Positions 26,876 to 36,373 of a stretch of 64,000 nt of DNA are shown here, piece after piece (positions within the stretch are counted from its first letter, which is position 1; each line of letters begins with the position of its first letter). The translations under genes and the position numbers were made by a program. The notes beneath the pieces were generated by a model that saw only the letters and a program-made list of their open reading frames with translations, was not told the origin of the DNA and did no database searches. Source of the DNA: Pseudobowmanella zhangzhouensis (GTDB taxonomy: Bacteria; Pseudomonadota; Gammaproteobacteria; Enterobacterales; Alteromonadaceae); assembly GCF_042662685.1 (NCBI RefSeq), contig NZ_JBHSYO010000003.1, positions 124,001 through 188,000 of the forward strand, written 5' to 3'.

Positions 26876-27715
26876 TTATTTTAAGAAATCTTGAATACTA
26901 TCTGCTGCCTGCAAAGGATAATCCATGTGCAGGTGGTGTCCACCCGGCAACGTGCGCACAGTCAGGTCTTTGACCCACTCCTGACGTTTGGCCAAATTGA
27001 CGCGTAATTTTTCAAAGCCTTTCTCTCCCAGCAGCAACAGCACCGGTGCCTGCACTGCGCGAAGAAACGCTTCGGCTTGTGCATTTGTCATGCGCAACGA
27101 AGAAATCGTGCGCAAACGACGATCAGATCGCCATTGCAGGCATCCATCGTCGAGAGCACGTAAATTCCGTTTTACCAGCAGGGCTGCCGACGGTGCACGC
27201 ATATCACCGGCCAATTTACGTGCGGTGACAGCTTGTGCTTCATCTTTAGGATGACGCGCGGGTTTACTGGCTATTTCAAGCCGGCTCAGTACCGAATCAC
27301 GTAATTGCTGCGGCGACGTGTCTTCCGGTTCGGTCAATGGTCCGAATGATTCGATCAGGATCAAGTGTTTGACCATTTCCGGGAAACTTGCTGCATATAA
27401 GCTGGCAATAATGCCGCCCAGCGAATGCCCCAGAATAGACACGTCTTGCCATCCCTGTGCTGTAATCAGGCCGTGTAAATCCTGCACCCAATCAACCAAA
27501 TGGTAATGAGCGTCTTCGCTGCGATGCGGGCTCATACCGTGACCGGGCAAATCTATCGCCAGCACATAATAATTCTGCAGGTGTTGCGCCAATGGAATAA
27601 AACTGGCGGCATTATCTAACCAACCATGTAAGGCCAACAGCAGTGGCTTGCCCGGGTCACCTAAGCCGAGGGCAGCGAGTTGACGCGAACCATAGTGAAG
27701 CGTGATTTCCTGCAT
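26876..27715 (-). CDS. Alpha/beta hydrolase
   Basis: Serine hydrolase of the alpha/beta fold, substrate unknown. The start is taken at ATG 27715 (MQEITLHYGSRQL; 279 residues); a TTG 12 codons upstream is less likely. The oxyanion segment is HGWLDNAASF, the nucleophile elbow GHSLGG (serine near residue 100) and the C-terminal histidine GGHHLHMD. It lies upstream of fadD by 98 bp on the same strand. It may belong to the same transcript, which would suggest a thioesterase or esterase role in lipid use, but this is inference. Confidence 0.9.
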   Translation of the reverse strand: MQEITLHYGSRQLAALGLGDPGKPLLLALHGWLDNAASFIPLAQHLQNYYVLAIDLPGHGMSPHRSEDAHYHLVDWVQDLHGLITAQGWQDVSILGHSLGGIIASLYAASFPEMVKHLILIESFGPLTEPEDTSPQQLRDSVLSRLEIASKPARHPKDEAQAVTARKLAGDMRAPSAALLVKRNLRALDDGCLQWRSDRRLRTISSLRMTNAQAEAFLRAVQAPVLLLLGEKGFEKLRVNLAKRQEWVKDLTVRTLPGGHHLHMDYPLQAADSIQDFLK

Positions 27716-27821
27716 AATGCGCTGGTCTGTCCAGATAACAAAGCCCGACAATCATCTCATATCAGCGCACAAATGTAAGCGTAAATGCGAGATTTTTGGT
27801 TTGTTTGCGCAGCTTTTAAAC

Positions 27822-27849
27822 GAAAAAAGGCGGCAATTTCTTGCCGCCT
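27822..27849 (-). terminator. Terminator downstream of the Slp lipoprotein gene
   Basis: The minus strand reads AGGCGGCAA-GAA-TTGCCGCCT-type stem followed by TTTTTT (stem 27829-27848, U-run 27823-27828). It separates slp from the hydrolase-fadD unit. Confidence 0.88.
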
Positions 27850-27866
27850 CACAGGCATACATCTGC

Positions 27867-28580
27867 CTACATTCGTTCAGCTGAACGCCGCTTTTTACTC
27901 TCTGGGACAGGTTCCTGACGTAATGCAGGCTTTTGTTGAGGGTGGACCTGCGGTGATTCAGGCGCAGCAGTAGTTGCTGGCGTGGTGATGCCTCCCGTGC
28001 CGCGATGATTATTATCTCGCACAATAACCCGACGGAAGGACGGATAAATCCCGAAATGACTGTGCCCCCAACCGCTCCAATAGCGGTGATAAGCACTTGG
28101 CCAAATACCAAAGCCAAATTCGATGCTTGATACATCTACCTGCTGCTGTTCTGACCATAATTGGTAGGACTGCCCCATCAGAGTAGGAAACTGATAAGCC
28201 TGCTCACCGACCTGGCCTTCCTCTACTTTGCCAACCTGCCCGACAAACGTGATGGTGCGGCCGGTTTGAAATACCACAGGATCTAAAAATCCACTCACAT
28301 AGACGCGAAAACGCCCGGCGCTAAAGTCGGCACCCACAGGCCTGCCAGAACTGTTTAATTCGCGGTGCGCAATTTCTATCATCGTGGCAGATTTCAGATT
28401 ACGTATCTCAGCAATTACCCCGCCCCAGCGCGCTGGCTTACCCACATGGTCAGCAGGGTTCAACACCACCACCTGATAAGGAATAAGCTGGCCGTCATCC
28501 GCCACTTTGAGATTATCGGGTACACTGGCACAGGCACCAAGCAATAACAAAACCGCGCTTACAACGATATGACGCAACAT
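27867..28580 (-). CDS. Slp/YeaY family outer-membrane lipoprotein
   Basis: The 237 residues begin with a lipoprotein signal (lipobox LLGAC, cysteine near residue 17). The Slp domain covers about 20-180, with VVVLNPADHVGKPARWGGVI, GRFRVYVSGFLDP and FPTLMGQSYQLW. Beyond it is a low-complexity tail rich in Pro, Gln and basic residues that E. coli Slp and YeaY lack. The position between tsaB and fadD is that of yeaY in E. coli. It is starvation- or acid-related in E. coli, and its role here is not known. Confidence 0.9.
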   Translation of the reverse strand: MLRHIVVSAVLLLLGACASVPDNLKVADDGQLIPYQVVVLNPADHVGKPARWGGVIAEIRNLKSATMIEIAHRELNSSGRPVGADFSAGRFRVYVSGFLDPVVFQTGRTITFVGQVGKVEEGQVGEQAYQFPTLMGQSYQLWSEQQQVDVSSIEFGFGIWPSAYHRYWSGWGHSHFGIYPSFRRVIVRDNNHRGTGGITTPATTAAPESPQVHPQQKPALRQEPVPESKKRRSAERM

Positions 28581-28665
28581 AATGAATTTTCCTTATCCGA
28601 ATAATGCAAAAGTGTCGGTGTAGTTAGCTTAACCTTAACTGAATTTAGCGCAGGTTGATAGATGG

Positions 28666-28986
28666 CTATACGTAGGTGTCTACGCCCAGAAACTGTTTAA
28701 TTTCATCGCGTTTAGCGTCGAGTTGCAGACTTTGATAGGCGGCCAGCGCAGCACGAGCTTTGCCTTCTGGCTGATCATAATAGGTTTGCTGTTTGCGATA
28801 CTGATCCGCCTGCTGATAGGCTTCGGCAGAGCCTTGGCGCACAACAACCTGTGCGGGCGGCAATTGCGTATTGGCCCGTTGCTGTTGTGTTTGTTGTTGT
28901 TCGGCGGCGCTGCGATTGGGCTCCCGAAAATTAGGCGGGGTGATTATCGCATTTTGCGCCGCGACCAGAGAAGATTCTAACTCCAC
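28666..28986 (-). CDS. Small Gln-rich hypothetical protein
   Basis: I do not recognise this 106-residue protein. It starts at GTG 28986, with an in-frame stop five codons upstream, so a longer start is not possible. The middle is Gln/Ala-rich and probably disordered (AAEQQQTQQQRANTQ). The C-terminus (AYQSLQLDAKRDEIKQFLGV) looks helical and ends DTYV. It has no signal peptide or membrane segment. It sits between tsaB and slp in the same direction with gaps of about 80 bp on both sides, where E. coli has no gene. Confidence 0.7.
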   Translation of the reverse strand: MELESSLVAAQNAIITPPNFREPNRSAAEQQQTQQQRANTQLPPAQVVVRQGSAEAYQQADQYRKQQTYYDQPEGKARAALAAYQSLQLDAKRDEIKQFLGVDTYV

Positions 28987-29065
28987 GCTGCCAGTATCCG
29001 TTTAATCCCTAAATGCGTACGATTGAAACAAAAATATTCTGCAATATTCATTCCATGCTAGGTGA

Positions 29066-29743
29066 CTATTCTCGCCCCGGCAACTTTTTCCAGGTGACTT
29101 TATCCCGCAAGTAAACCGGCTCAATATTCTCTGCACTGACCGCTTCACCATTACTCCATGCCTGACGAGCCAGTTCCAGCATGTATCTGGCATCCGGATA
29201 TAGAATGTCTCTGCGTAATGCATTCGCGGCTATATCAGGATACGCAGGCCAACCAGTGCCAACTAACGTGACGTTATCGTGGCCCGCGAGCAAAGTGGCA
29301 ACTTCGTCTGGGGCTGCCACACACTCCTCTGCCAAGGGAATCAGTTGATTTGCTGTAACTTCATAAAGGCCGAAATACAGTTCCTGCATGCGTGCATCAT
29401 GACTACACGCAATGCGAGTATCGGCATGTTGCGCGGCAGACTGGGCCGCCATCGCAGCCAGCGTAGATACCCCCACTACTGGCAAATTTGCCCCCAACGC
29501 TAACCCCTGAACAATGCCTGTGGCTATCCTTACCCCGGTAAAACTGCCCGGCCCCCGGCCAAAACCAATAAAATCCAGTTCGCCAAGGGTACACTGCGAC
29601 TGAATCAGGATTTCCTCCACCATGGGCAAAATGCGCTGACTGTGCTGCTGTGGGCAAAGTTCAAATTGACTGAAGACCTCATCATGTTTCATCAATGCCA
29701 CAGAGCAAGCTTCGGTTGAGGTATCTAAGACTAAAAAATTCAT
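29066..29743 (-). CDS. tsaB: tRNA threonylcarbamoyladenosine biosynthesis protein TsaB
   Basis: ASKHA-fold partner of TsaD in the complex that makes t6A at position 37 of ANN-decoding tRNAs. The 225 residues have the N-terminal phosphate motif LDTSTEACSVAL, then FGRGPGSFTGVRIATG and VVGVSTLAAMA. The family's reduced C-terminal domain follows. It starts 14 bp after the yoaA stop, the E. coli arrangement. Confidence 0.95.
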   Translation of the reverse strand: MNFLVLDTSTEACSVALMKHDEVFSQFELCPQQHSQRILPMVEEILIQSQCTLGELDFIGFGRGPGSFTGVRIATGIVQGLALGANLPVVGVSTLAAMAAQSAAQHADTRIACSHDARMQELYFGLYEVTANQLIPLAEECVAAPDEVATLLAGHDNVTLVGTGWPAYPDIAANALRRDILYPDARYMLELARQAWSNGEAVSAENIEPVYLRDKVTWKKLPGRE

Positions 29744-29757
29744 AATGGTTCAAGATT

Positions 29758-31677
29758 CTATTTATTCAGGGTGTGTAAAAAGTCACTGACCGTTGCTAAA
29801 TCCCGGGTTTTCGCCATCGGCGGCAATGACGCCAAAAAGGTCTGCGCGTAGTCTTTGCTAACCAAACGGTTATCGCAAATAACCAGTACCCCTTTATCTG
29901 CAGCATCACGGATTAATCTTCCGGCCCCCTGCTTAAGTGCAATCACGGCCTGCGGGATCTGATAATCAAAAAACGCCTTACCGCCACGCTGATTAATGTC
30001 CTGTACGCGTGCTTTCAGAATAGGATCGTCTGGCGAAGCAAATGGCAGTTTGTCGATCATAACACAGGTCAAATCATCTCCGGGTACGTCGACGCCCTCC
30101 CAGAATGCGCCGGTACCAAGCAGCACCGCATGTTTATCAGCCACAAACGCGTCTAGTAACGCTCGCTTACTCATGCTGCCCTGTACCAGTAACTTATTCG
30201 TTACCCTCTCACTGAGCTTTTCAGCTACATCACGTAGGGTGGCGTGACTGGTGAACAATAAAAAGCAGCGCCCCTGGCTGGCTTTGACCAAACTAACGGA
30301 AATATCCACCAGTTTTTCTCGCATCGACGGCATATGTGGTTCAGGCAGATAACGGGGTACACACAATAGTGCCTGGTTGGCATAGTCGAATGGACTATCC
30401 AGCGCCAGAGTATCCGCATCCGCCAGCCCCATCTGCTCAGTAAAATGTTCAAAGCCTTTGCCCACGGCCAGCGTCGCCGAGGTAAAAATCCAGCTGCGCT
30501 TGGGGTCGGCGACAATATCGGCAAACTTATCTGCGATGCTCAGCGGCGTTAAATGCAATACAAGTTGTTTGGGTGTTGTTTCGTACCAGTGCGTAACCCC
30601 GGGCTGAGCGGGCTCACTTAGACGCATCAGGCGATCTTTATACTGCAGCGCTCGCTCATACAAGGTATCCAATTCTTTTTCACGGCCTAAATGGATCTTC
30701 AGGGTTCTGACAAATCCCTCTAGCGCATCATTAACCCTTGCCAGTTGAGCGGTGATGTCGTCCGCTCGTAACAAGTCCGAACTCGCTCCTTTTTGCGGAT
30801 TTTCTGGCAGTAATAAACGTAAGTCCGCACTGTGAGCAATCAATTTGTCAGCCACGGCACTAATTTGTGCTGCATCTTTGAGCGTAGTACGGGCGATGGC
30901 ATCCGCATCCCGGCTCAAATCCACTAATTGGCGGGTGGATACCGCCTCACCGAAATAGTCGCTGGCGATATCCGGAACCTGATGAGCCTCGTCGAAAATG
31001 ATCACATCAGACTCAGGTACCAGTTCACCAAATCCCGTGTCTTTGAGCGCTAAATCAGCAAAAAATAAGTGATGGTTAACCACCACAATATCTGCCAGTA
31101 ATGCATTGGCGCGCGCTTTAACCAGATAGCAATCCTCATAATGTGCACATTCGCGCCCCAGACAGTTATCCACCGTAGACGTAACGTAAGGGAGAATGGG
31201 CGAGTCTTCGGCCAGCGTTTTAATTTCACCGATATCACCGCTACGTGTTGTGGTTGCCCAGCGCCGTACTTCGGCCAGATCAGCCAACTGTTGTTTGTCC
31301 ATCAGCTGGGTACCGTTACTGTGTTTCAACAGACGGTAATCACACAGATAATTGGCCCGTCCTTTCAACAATGCGATACGCTTGTGACTGCCCAGCGCAT
31401 CACGCATTCTCGGCAAATCACGGTGAAACAACTGCTCCTGCAGATTTTTTGTGCCAGTCGATACGATGACTTTTTTGTTTTCTGCTAGTAACGCGGGAAC
31501 CAAATAAGCGTAGGTCTTGCCGGTCCCGGTACCCGCTTCAACAACCAGCGTAGACTTACGTTTGATGGCTTTTTCTACCGCCAGTGCCATGTCGGTTTGT
31601 GCCGCTCTGGGCACAAAACCTGGCAACGTTTCAGTTAACAGCCCGTCTTTGGCGAAAATTTTCTTGATTGATGGCAT
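29758..31677 (-). CDS. yoaA: ATP-dependent DNA helicase, DinG/XPD family (YoaA)
   Basis: Iron-sulfur superfamily 2 helicase involved in tolerance of replication damage in E. coli. The start is ATG 31677 (MPSIKKIFAKDGLL; 639 residues, 636 in E. coli); the frame continues upstream within the preceding gene without homology. Walker A EAGTGTGKT is at 47-55. The four Fe-S cysteines are C112, C172, C177 and C183. DEAH is at 229-232 and helicase motif VI is QGAGRLIRDAADKG. The start overlaps the stop of the TauE-like gene (TAATG). Confidence 0.95.
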   Translation of the reverse strand: MPSIKKIFAKDGLLTETLPGFVPRAAQTDMALAVEKAIKRKSTLVVEAGTGTGKTYAYLVPALLAENKKVIVSTGTKNLQEQLFHRDLPRMRDALGSHKRIALLKGRANYLCDYRLLKHSNGTQLMDKQQLADLAEVRRWATTTRSGDIGEIKTLAEDSPILPYVTSTVDNCLGRECAHYEDCYLVKARANALLADIVVVNHHLFFADLALKDTGFGELVPESDVIIFDEAHQVPDIASDYFGEAVSTRQLVDLSRDADAIARTTLKDAAQISAVADKLIAHSADLRLLLPENPQKGASSDLLRADDITAQLARVNDALEGFVRTLKIHLGREKELDTLYERALQYKDRLMRLSEPAQPGVTHWYETTPKQLVLHLTPLSIADKFADIVADPKRSWIFTSATLAVGKGFEHFTEQMGLADADTLALDSPFDYANQALLCVPRYLPEPHMPSMREKLVDISVSLVKASQGRCFLLFTSHATLRDVAEKLSERVTNKLLVQGSMSKRALLDAFVADKHAVLLGTGAFWEGVDVPGDDLTCVMIDKLPFASPDDPILKARVQDINQRGGKAFFDYQIPQAVIALKQGAGRLIRDAADKGVLVICDNRLVSKDYAQTFLASLPPMAKTRDLATVSDFLHTLNK

Positions 31678-32534
31678 TAAAGTGTCGCCCAGCCCATAAA
31701 CGCGATCCAAAACGCAAAAAATAGTTTTAAATAACGGGGAGATATCCAACTCACCACATAACGTGCGAGGGTTCCGCCTATCAGCGCACCGGCCGCTGCG
31801 AACAACCACACATTAAACTCGATCGCTTGCGACTCCCATATGTGGTAGGGAATGGCACTCCATACTGAAAATGCTGTAACGATTACTGCGATCGCAATCG
31901 ACGAAACAATATTGTACCCACGAATAATCAAATAAACGGCTAATAACTCACCCACACCAACAGATAACCAGGCGGTAATTCCCCCACCAATTAACGCAAT
32001 CAGACTCAGTGCGAAAAAATCGATACGGGTTAACAACAGGAACGGGGCTTTTGATGTCACAACGAACACCGAGGCGAAAATCGCCAGCGCCAATAGCAAC
32101 GAAAACAGGCCAAATGCCTGATGCAAATTCCCAGGGGCGATGAGGTCGAAAAACTGTACCGCAAGAATCCCCACTATGCTCAGTGGCCCGGTTACCATCA
32201 AAACCGTGCGAAATTGTGGGTGCTGCAACGCTGGTGTGGCGCGAACAAAGCTCAACCAACTCACTGCACCTGCACTCATGCCTACACATTGAATAGCGAA
32301 ACTTGTCGCTACCGAAGACATTTCACTCATGCCTAACTGATTGAAAAACGGAATAAAAATGACTCCACCGCCGGCACCAGTTGAATTAGCAAAAATGGCA
32401 CCGAAGATCCCCAACAGGCTGAACCCGGCATAATTTTCCACGAGTACAACTGAGCCATCGGCGAAATACACATAACATGCCCAAATAACTAACAGAGCGA
32501 AGCGATAGGGATAGCGTACAATCAATTCAGACAT
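31677..32534 (-). CDS. TauE/SafE family sulfite/anion exporter-like membrane protein
   Basis: The 285 residues have about eight transmembrane helices and the family motif STGAGGGVIFIPFFNQLG in the first half (about 51-68). A second, weaker repeat is near GGGITAWLSVGVGELLA. TauE/SafE proteins export sulfite or small organosulfur anions, but the substrate cannot be read from sequence. It is the first gene of the tauE-yoaA-tsaB run, coupled to yoaA by a TAATG overlap. Confidence 0.9.
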   Translation of the reverse strand: MSELIVRYPYRFALLVIWACYVYFADGSVVLVENYAGFSLLGIFGAIFANSTGAGGGVIFIPFFNQLGMSEMSSVATSFAIQCVGMSAGAVSWLSFVRATPALQHPQFRTVLMVTGPLSIVGILAVQFFDLIAPGNLHQAFGLFSLLLALAIFASVFVVTSKAPFLLLTRIDFFALSLIALIGGGITAWLSVGVGELLAVYLIIRGYNIVSSIAIAVIVTAFSVWSAIPYHIWESQAIEFNVWLFAAAGALIGGTLARYVVSWISPRYLKLFFAFWIAFMGWATL

Positions 32535-32679
32535 CGAATATGGGCGACAAGCAAAACTGGCGCGACGTTACCTTAAATGGGGGCAAAAGTCGAAAGCCGA
32601 CGTTGGATAACATCGCTAAGGATTACCTTTTACAGCACAAAACGTTACAGTAAATCCATTACCAGCCTTAGGATCAACT

Positions 32680-34329
32680 ATGAAACTCAAGCACTTGCTA
32701 TGTTTGTCTGTATTCTCTGTCGTCACAAACACGTTCGCCGAGCCAACCATTATTAACAATGTGAACGGCTATCATGTCGTGGGAGATAAACTCCAAACGT
32801 TTAGTTCTCTGGCGTTCGAGAACGGTAAGGTACTGGCCACTGGCAACGCTGAGCTTGCGGCAGCCTACAAGAACGCAGTAATTATCGATGGAAACGGCAA
32901 GACCCTGTTACCGGGCTTAATTGATGCCCATGGTCATATACTCGGACTGGGTGAATCGTTAATGAAAGTCGATTTGCGTGGTGCGGATACCGAAATGCAA
33001 GCCGCGCAACGTGCTCGTGAATACGCGAATCTGAATCCTCAAATAGATTGGATCAGCGGTCGTGGATGGAATCAGGTGTTGTGGCCCGAAAAGCGATTCC
33101 CCACTAAACACAGTCTGGATAAGCTCCTGCCTGATAAACCTGTGGTGCTGGAACGGGTAGACGGCCATGCCTTATGGGTTAATAGTAAAGCGCTGGCAGT
33201 GGCAGGCATAACAACCACCACCCCTAATCCAGTTGGCGGCGAGATAGTACGCGATGAGGCGGGGTATCCAACCGGCGTTCTCATCGATACCGCGATGGAT
33301 CTTGTGTTTAATGCCGCACCAGCCGTCACCCATGCCGTGCGTGAAAAACAACTGGTAGCCGCGCGACAGGAACTATTATCTGTCGGAATTACCAGTGCCC
33401 ATGACGCCGGCATTGACTTTGCCAGCTACGAGTTCTATCGCCAAAAAGCAGACACGCAGCAATTGGGATTGCGTATTTACGCGATGATTTCATCGTTTGA
33501 CTCGAAGCTGGATGACATGCTTGCTGCCGGTTATGTGCAAAGTGATGATGACACCCTGTGGATCCGCAGCGTGAAAGGATTTGGAGATGGAGCATTAGGT
33601 AGCCGTGGCGCTGCCCTGCTGGCAGATTACAGCGACGATCCTGGCAACCGTGGCATTTTGGTCACGCCAGAGGATGCTTTACCGGCTTTATTTGACAAAG
33701 TGTTGGGGGCAAATTTTCAGTTAAACTTTCACGCGATTGGTGACCGCAGCAATCGCCTGATTCTGGACAACTTTGCACGGGCCTATCAGCACACGAATGG
33801 CCTGACGCTTCGCAACCGAATTGAGCATGCTCAGGTGGTTACCCTCGACGATATTCCCCGCTTTAAACCGCTTAATTTGATCGCCTCAATGCAACCCGTA
33901 CATGCTACCAGCGATATGAATATGGCGGAGGATAGGTTAGGCAAAGAGCGTCTCAAAGGGGCCTACGCCTGGCAAACCTTCGCCCAACAGGGCACCGTCA
34001 TCGCTGCGGGCTCAGATTTTCCAGTGGAACTAGCCAATCCGTTTCACGGCTTGCATGCGGCAGTAACCAGACAAAGTCATGCCAATCTACCTGAAGATGG
34101 TTGGTTAGCTGCGGAGAAACTCAGTCGCGAGCAGGCTTTTAAGGCGTTTACCCTTGATGCAGCCTATGCCGCGCATCAGGAAGAGATCCTCGGCAATCTC
34201 CAGCCAGGTAAGTATGCCGATTTTATCCTGATTGACCGGGATATTTTCACCGTACCCGCCGCACAAATATGGCAAACTCAGGTGTTGCAAACCTGGTTAG
34301 CAGGCAAACAGGTATTCACGCAAAATTGA
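32680..34329 (+). CDS. Exported metal-dependent amidohydrolase, YtcJ-like
   Basis: The 549 residues begin with a signal peptide (MKLKHLLCLSVFSVVTNTFA), so the enzyme is periplasmic. The amidohydrolase fold is shown by the metal motif GLIDAHGHILGLG, followed by GRGWNQVLWPEKRFPTK, DGALGSRGAALLADYSDD, HAIGDRSNR, RIEHAQVV and the C-terminal metal Asp in AAGSDFPVE. This is the YtcJ/imidazolonepropionase-like branch, whose substrates are mostly unknown. AGGATCAAC just upstream serves as ribosome site. It is followed by an 11-bp stem hairpin. Confidence 0.93.
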   Translation: MKLKHLLCLSVFSVVTNTFAEPTIINNVNGYHVVGDKLQTFSSLAFENGKVLATGNAELAAAYKNAVIIDGNGKTLLPGLIDAHGHILGLGESLMKVDLRGADTEMQAAQRAREYANLNPQIDWISGRGWNQVLWPEKRFPTKHSLDKLLPDKPVVLERVDGHALWVNSKALAVAGITTTTPNPVGGEIVRDEAGYPTGVLIDTAMDLVFNAAPAVTHAVREKQLVAARQELLSVGITSAHDAGIDFASYEFYRQKADTQQLGLRIYAMISSFDSKLDDMLAAGYVQSDDDTLWIRSVKGFGDGALGSRGAALLADYSDDPGNRGILVTPEDALPALFDKVLGANFQLNFHAIGDRSNRLILDNFARAYQHTNGLTLRNRIEHAQVVTLDDIPRFKPLNLIASMQPVHATSDMNMAEDRLGKERLKGAYAWQTFAQQGTVIAAGSDFPVELANPFHGLHAAVTRQSHANLPEDGWLAAEKLSREQAFKAFTLDAAYAAHQEEILGNLQPGKYADFILIDRDIFTVPAAQIWQTQVLQTWLAGKQVFTQN

Positions 34330-34343
34330 TTAGCAAATCGATT

Positions 34344-34376
34344 AAGAAAGCATTGCAAATATGTAATGCTTTCTTT
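34344..34376 (+). terminator. Stem-loop terminator after the amidohydrolase
   Basis: Perfect 11-bp stem AAGAAAGCATT / AATGCTTTCTT with a 10-base loop, followed by a short T stretch. It is AU-rich and so may be a weak terminator. Confidence 0.6.
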
Positions 34377-34392
34377 AGATTCCTGTCTTCAA

Positions 34393-34427
34393 TACGGTGA
34401 CCTGTGTATTGAACACGCATTACCGTA
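34393..34427. repeat. Nested dyad upstream of the TPR-GGDEF gene
   Basis: TACGGT (34393-34398) pairs with ACCGTA (34422-34427), and inside them GTGT pairs with ACAC around the loop ATTGA. It ends 30 bp before the start codon and could be an operator or a leader stem-loop. Function unknown. Confidence 0.4.
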
Positions 34428-34457
34428 AGGCGTCACATTTAAGGATGAGGTATATCC

Positions 34458-36287
34458 TTGCAGTCATTCAAACCACACAGTTTTGTCACTTTTTGCCTAT
34501 TTTGGGTATTCACGGCCTGCACTTATGCACAACAGATTAGTGAACAGGAATTAATAAACCTGCGTGAAAACATACTCAATAACGCTTACAGCAAAGAACA
34601 CAGAGTTGCGTTGTTAGATGAGGTTTCCCACGATTCCTTCGATGTGACTAGCTTTAAGCTATTATCCAATTCAGTAAAGATCTTTCGCGAAAAGGTTACC
34701 AATCTACCGTCTTTTAGCGATGTAGAACGACACTACCTGATAGATGAATATCCCCAAGCGTATTTTGAGTACCGCTTATATGAATTATGGCTATCGAGAC
34801 TTCCAATGGAGCAAACTCTGTCGGAGATTGACACTATCTATCAATGGGCGGAAACACATCGAATTTCCAGCCTGGCAAATTTAAGCGTCTATACAAAATA
34901 CGAGGTGTTATTTGAAAACGGACAATATTCACTGGCCATTTTTGAGCTGCAAAATCATTATCCGCTGTTAATCAGCGAACCAGCTGAAGCATACCACTTC
35001 GATTTTTATAGTGACGAAGTTGCCTACAATCTGGGAAAAACTTACCTATTGAGCGGTAACTTTGAAAAAGCACGGGAATATTGCAATCTCGCTATCGATA
35101 CAGCCCCTGCCAACGTCTCAAGCTACACGGTAAATGCCACGCTGTGTGAAGGTATCGCGCAAATTAAACTCGGGCAGCACAAAGCTGGCGAAGACACTTT
35201 GCTTCAGGCTATCCAATTAGCCACAGACATCGACTATAAATACGGTTTACATTTGGCCTATGCCCAATTAGCCGAGCTTTACATTCGTCAGATTGAAAAT
35301 ATAGAAAAAGGCTTAGAATTCAACAGTCTCGCCGCTCAATTCATCAGCGATTATGAAGATAAAAACATTCAGCAATTTAATGTATTAGAAAACTTTGCCT
35401 GGGGTTACCTAAACACCAATCCCGATAAAACCTACAACTTTATTCAATCGTTACAGGTTATTATCGAGACACTCCCACCTCTGACAGACTACCAAAACGC
35501 ATTACTGGAAATAGAAGCGAATTATTACTTCAACACCGGTGATGTTCACGTTGCCTATTCTAAGCTTTCATTGCTGTTACAAAACTTAAAACAGCAGGCA
35601 ATAACCAGCAACGTTGACGACGTAGAAATACTGCAGTATTTCCTGGAAAAGCGACACAACAAGGTAACATCCGCTAGCTCTAAAGGAGAATCATATCCGC
35701 TTGACATAAGCTCAGCAAAGTTACCTCACCTGTCCATTTTGTTGGGGTTAGTAGTGATAACAATACTCCTTACGGCGATGAACATAAATTTAAGAATTCA
35801 AAACCGTATCGCGAACAGTAAGGATGCCCTGACGGGTTTATACAATCGAGAGGAATTGATTAAACGCTGTAACAATAGCTTAGCGAAAAATCCTGACGGG
35901 TTATCTCTATTGCTCGTCCGGTTGCCCAATATGGCAAAAATTAATACGCAAGTTGGTCTAAACACAGCTGATGCATTGCTAAAAGAGATGGGGCAGTTAA
36001 TTAATCATCATCAGAATATCCTATTGGCTGGTAGAGTAAGCGGAGCCAGTTTTGCGCTGCTAGTAAAGGGGCCAGAAACACAGTCCAATGATTCACAGCC
36101 TGTTAAACAACTCATCGATGCCTTACAAAGCAAACTGGACGCACTGGAAGTAGAACCATCGGATAAATTGCTTACCGCTCACATAGCAAATATTAATGCC
36201 CAAAATTTAGAGCACATGTTGGTAAAAGCCGAATATGACAGTGACCATCACTGGCTAACCGAGCCTGTTCAGTTATGGAAGTCTTGA
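34458..36287 (+). CDS. TPR protein with degenerate GGDEF domain, membrane-anchored
   Basis: The 609-residue protein starts at TTG 34458, with AAGGATGAGG 8 bases upstream. The resulting N-terminus is a plausible signal peptide (SFVTFCLFWVFTACTYAQ), and no ATG lies nearby. Residues 25-415 form a periplasmic alpha-helical TPR-like sensor. A transmembrane helix is at about 425-443. A cytoplasmic GGDEF domain follows from SKDALTGLYNREELI. The GGDEF signature is SGASF (528-532), so diguanylate cyclase activity is very unlikely; it may be a GTP-binding or structural receptor domain. No partner gene is adjacent. Confidence 0.87.
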   Translation: MQSFKPHSFVTFCLFWVFTACTYAQQISEQELINLRENILNNAYSKEHRVALLDEVSHDSFDVTSFKLLSNSVKIFREKVTNLPSFSDVERHYLIDEYPQAYFEYRLYELWLSRLPMEQTLSEIDTIYQWAETHRISSLANLSVYTKYEVLFENGQYSLAIFELQNHYPLLISEPAEAYHFDFYSDEVAYNLGKTYLLSGNFEKAREYCNLAIDTAPANVSSYTVNATLCEGIAQIKLGQHKAGEDTLLQAIQLATDIDYKYGLHLAYAQLAELYIRQIENIEKGLEFNSLAAQFISDYEDKNIQQFNVLENFAWGYLNTNPDKTYNFIQSLQVIIETLPPLTDYQNALLEIEANYYFNTGDVHVAYSKLSLLLQNLKQQAITSNVDDVEILQYFLEKRHNKVTSASSKGESYPLDISSAKLPHLSILLGLVVITILLTAMNINLRIQNRIANSKDALTGLYNREELIKRCNNSLAKNPDGLSLLLVRLPNMAKINTQVGLNTADALLKEMGQLINHHQNILLAGRVSGASFALLVKGPETQSNDSQPVKQLIDALQSKLDALEVEPSDKLLTAHIANINAQNLEHMLVKAEYDSDHHWLTEPVQLWKS

Positions 36288-36373
36288 ACCATAACTCTCT
36301 GAAATTCTAAAATTTAATCTGATTGTGACTACACTGCGTATGACCCACACACATCAATACGCAGGAACTCACA

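Noticed and set aside
31678..31809. Upstream extension of yoaA by 44 residues.
   Set aside because: It lies inside the end of the TauE-like gene in another frame; family homology begins at MPSIKKIF.
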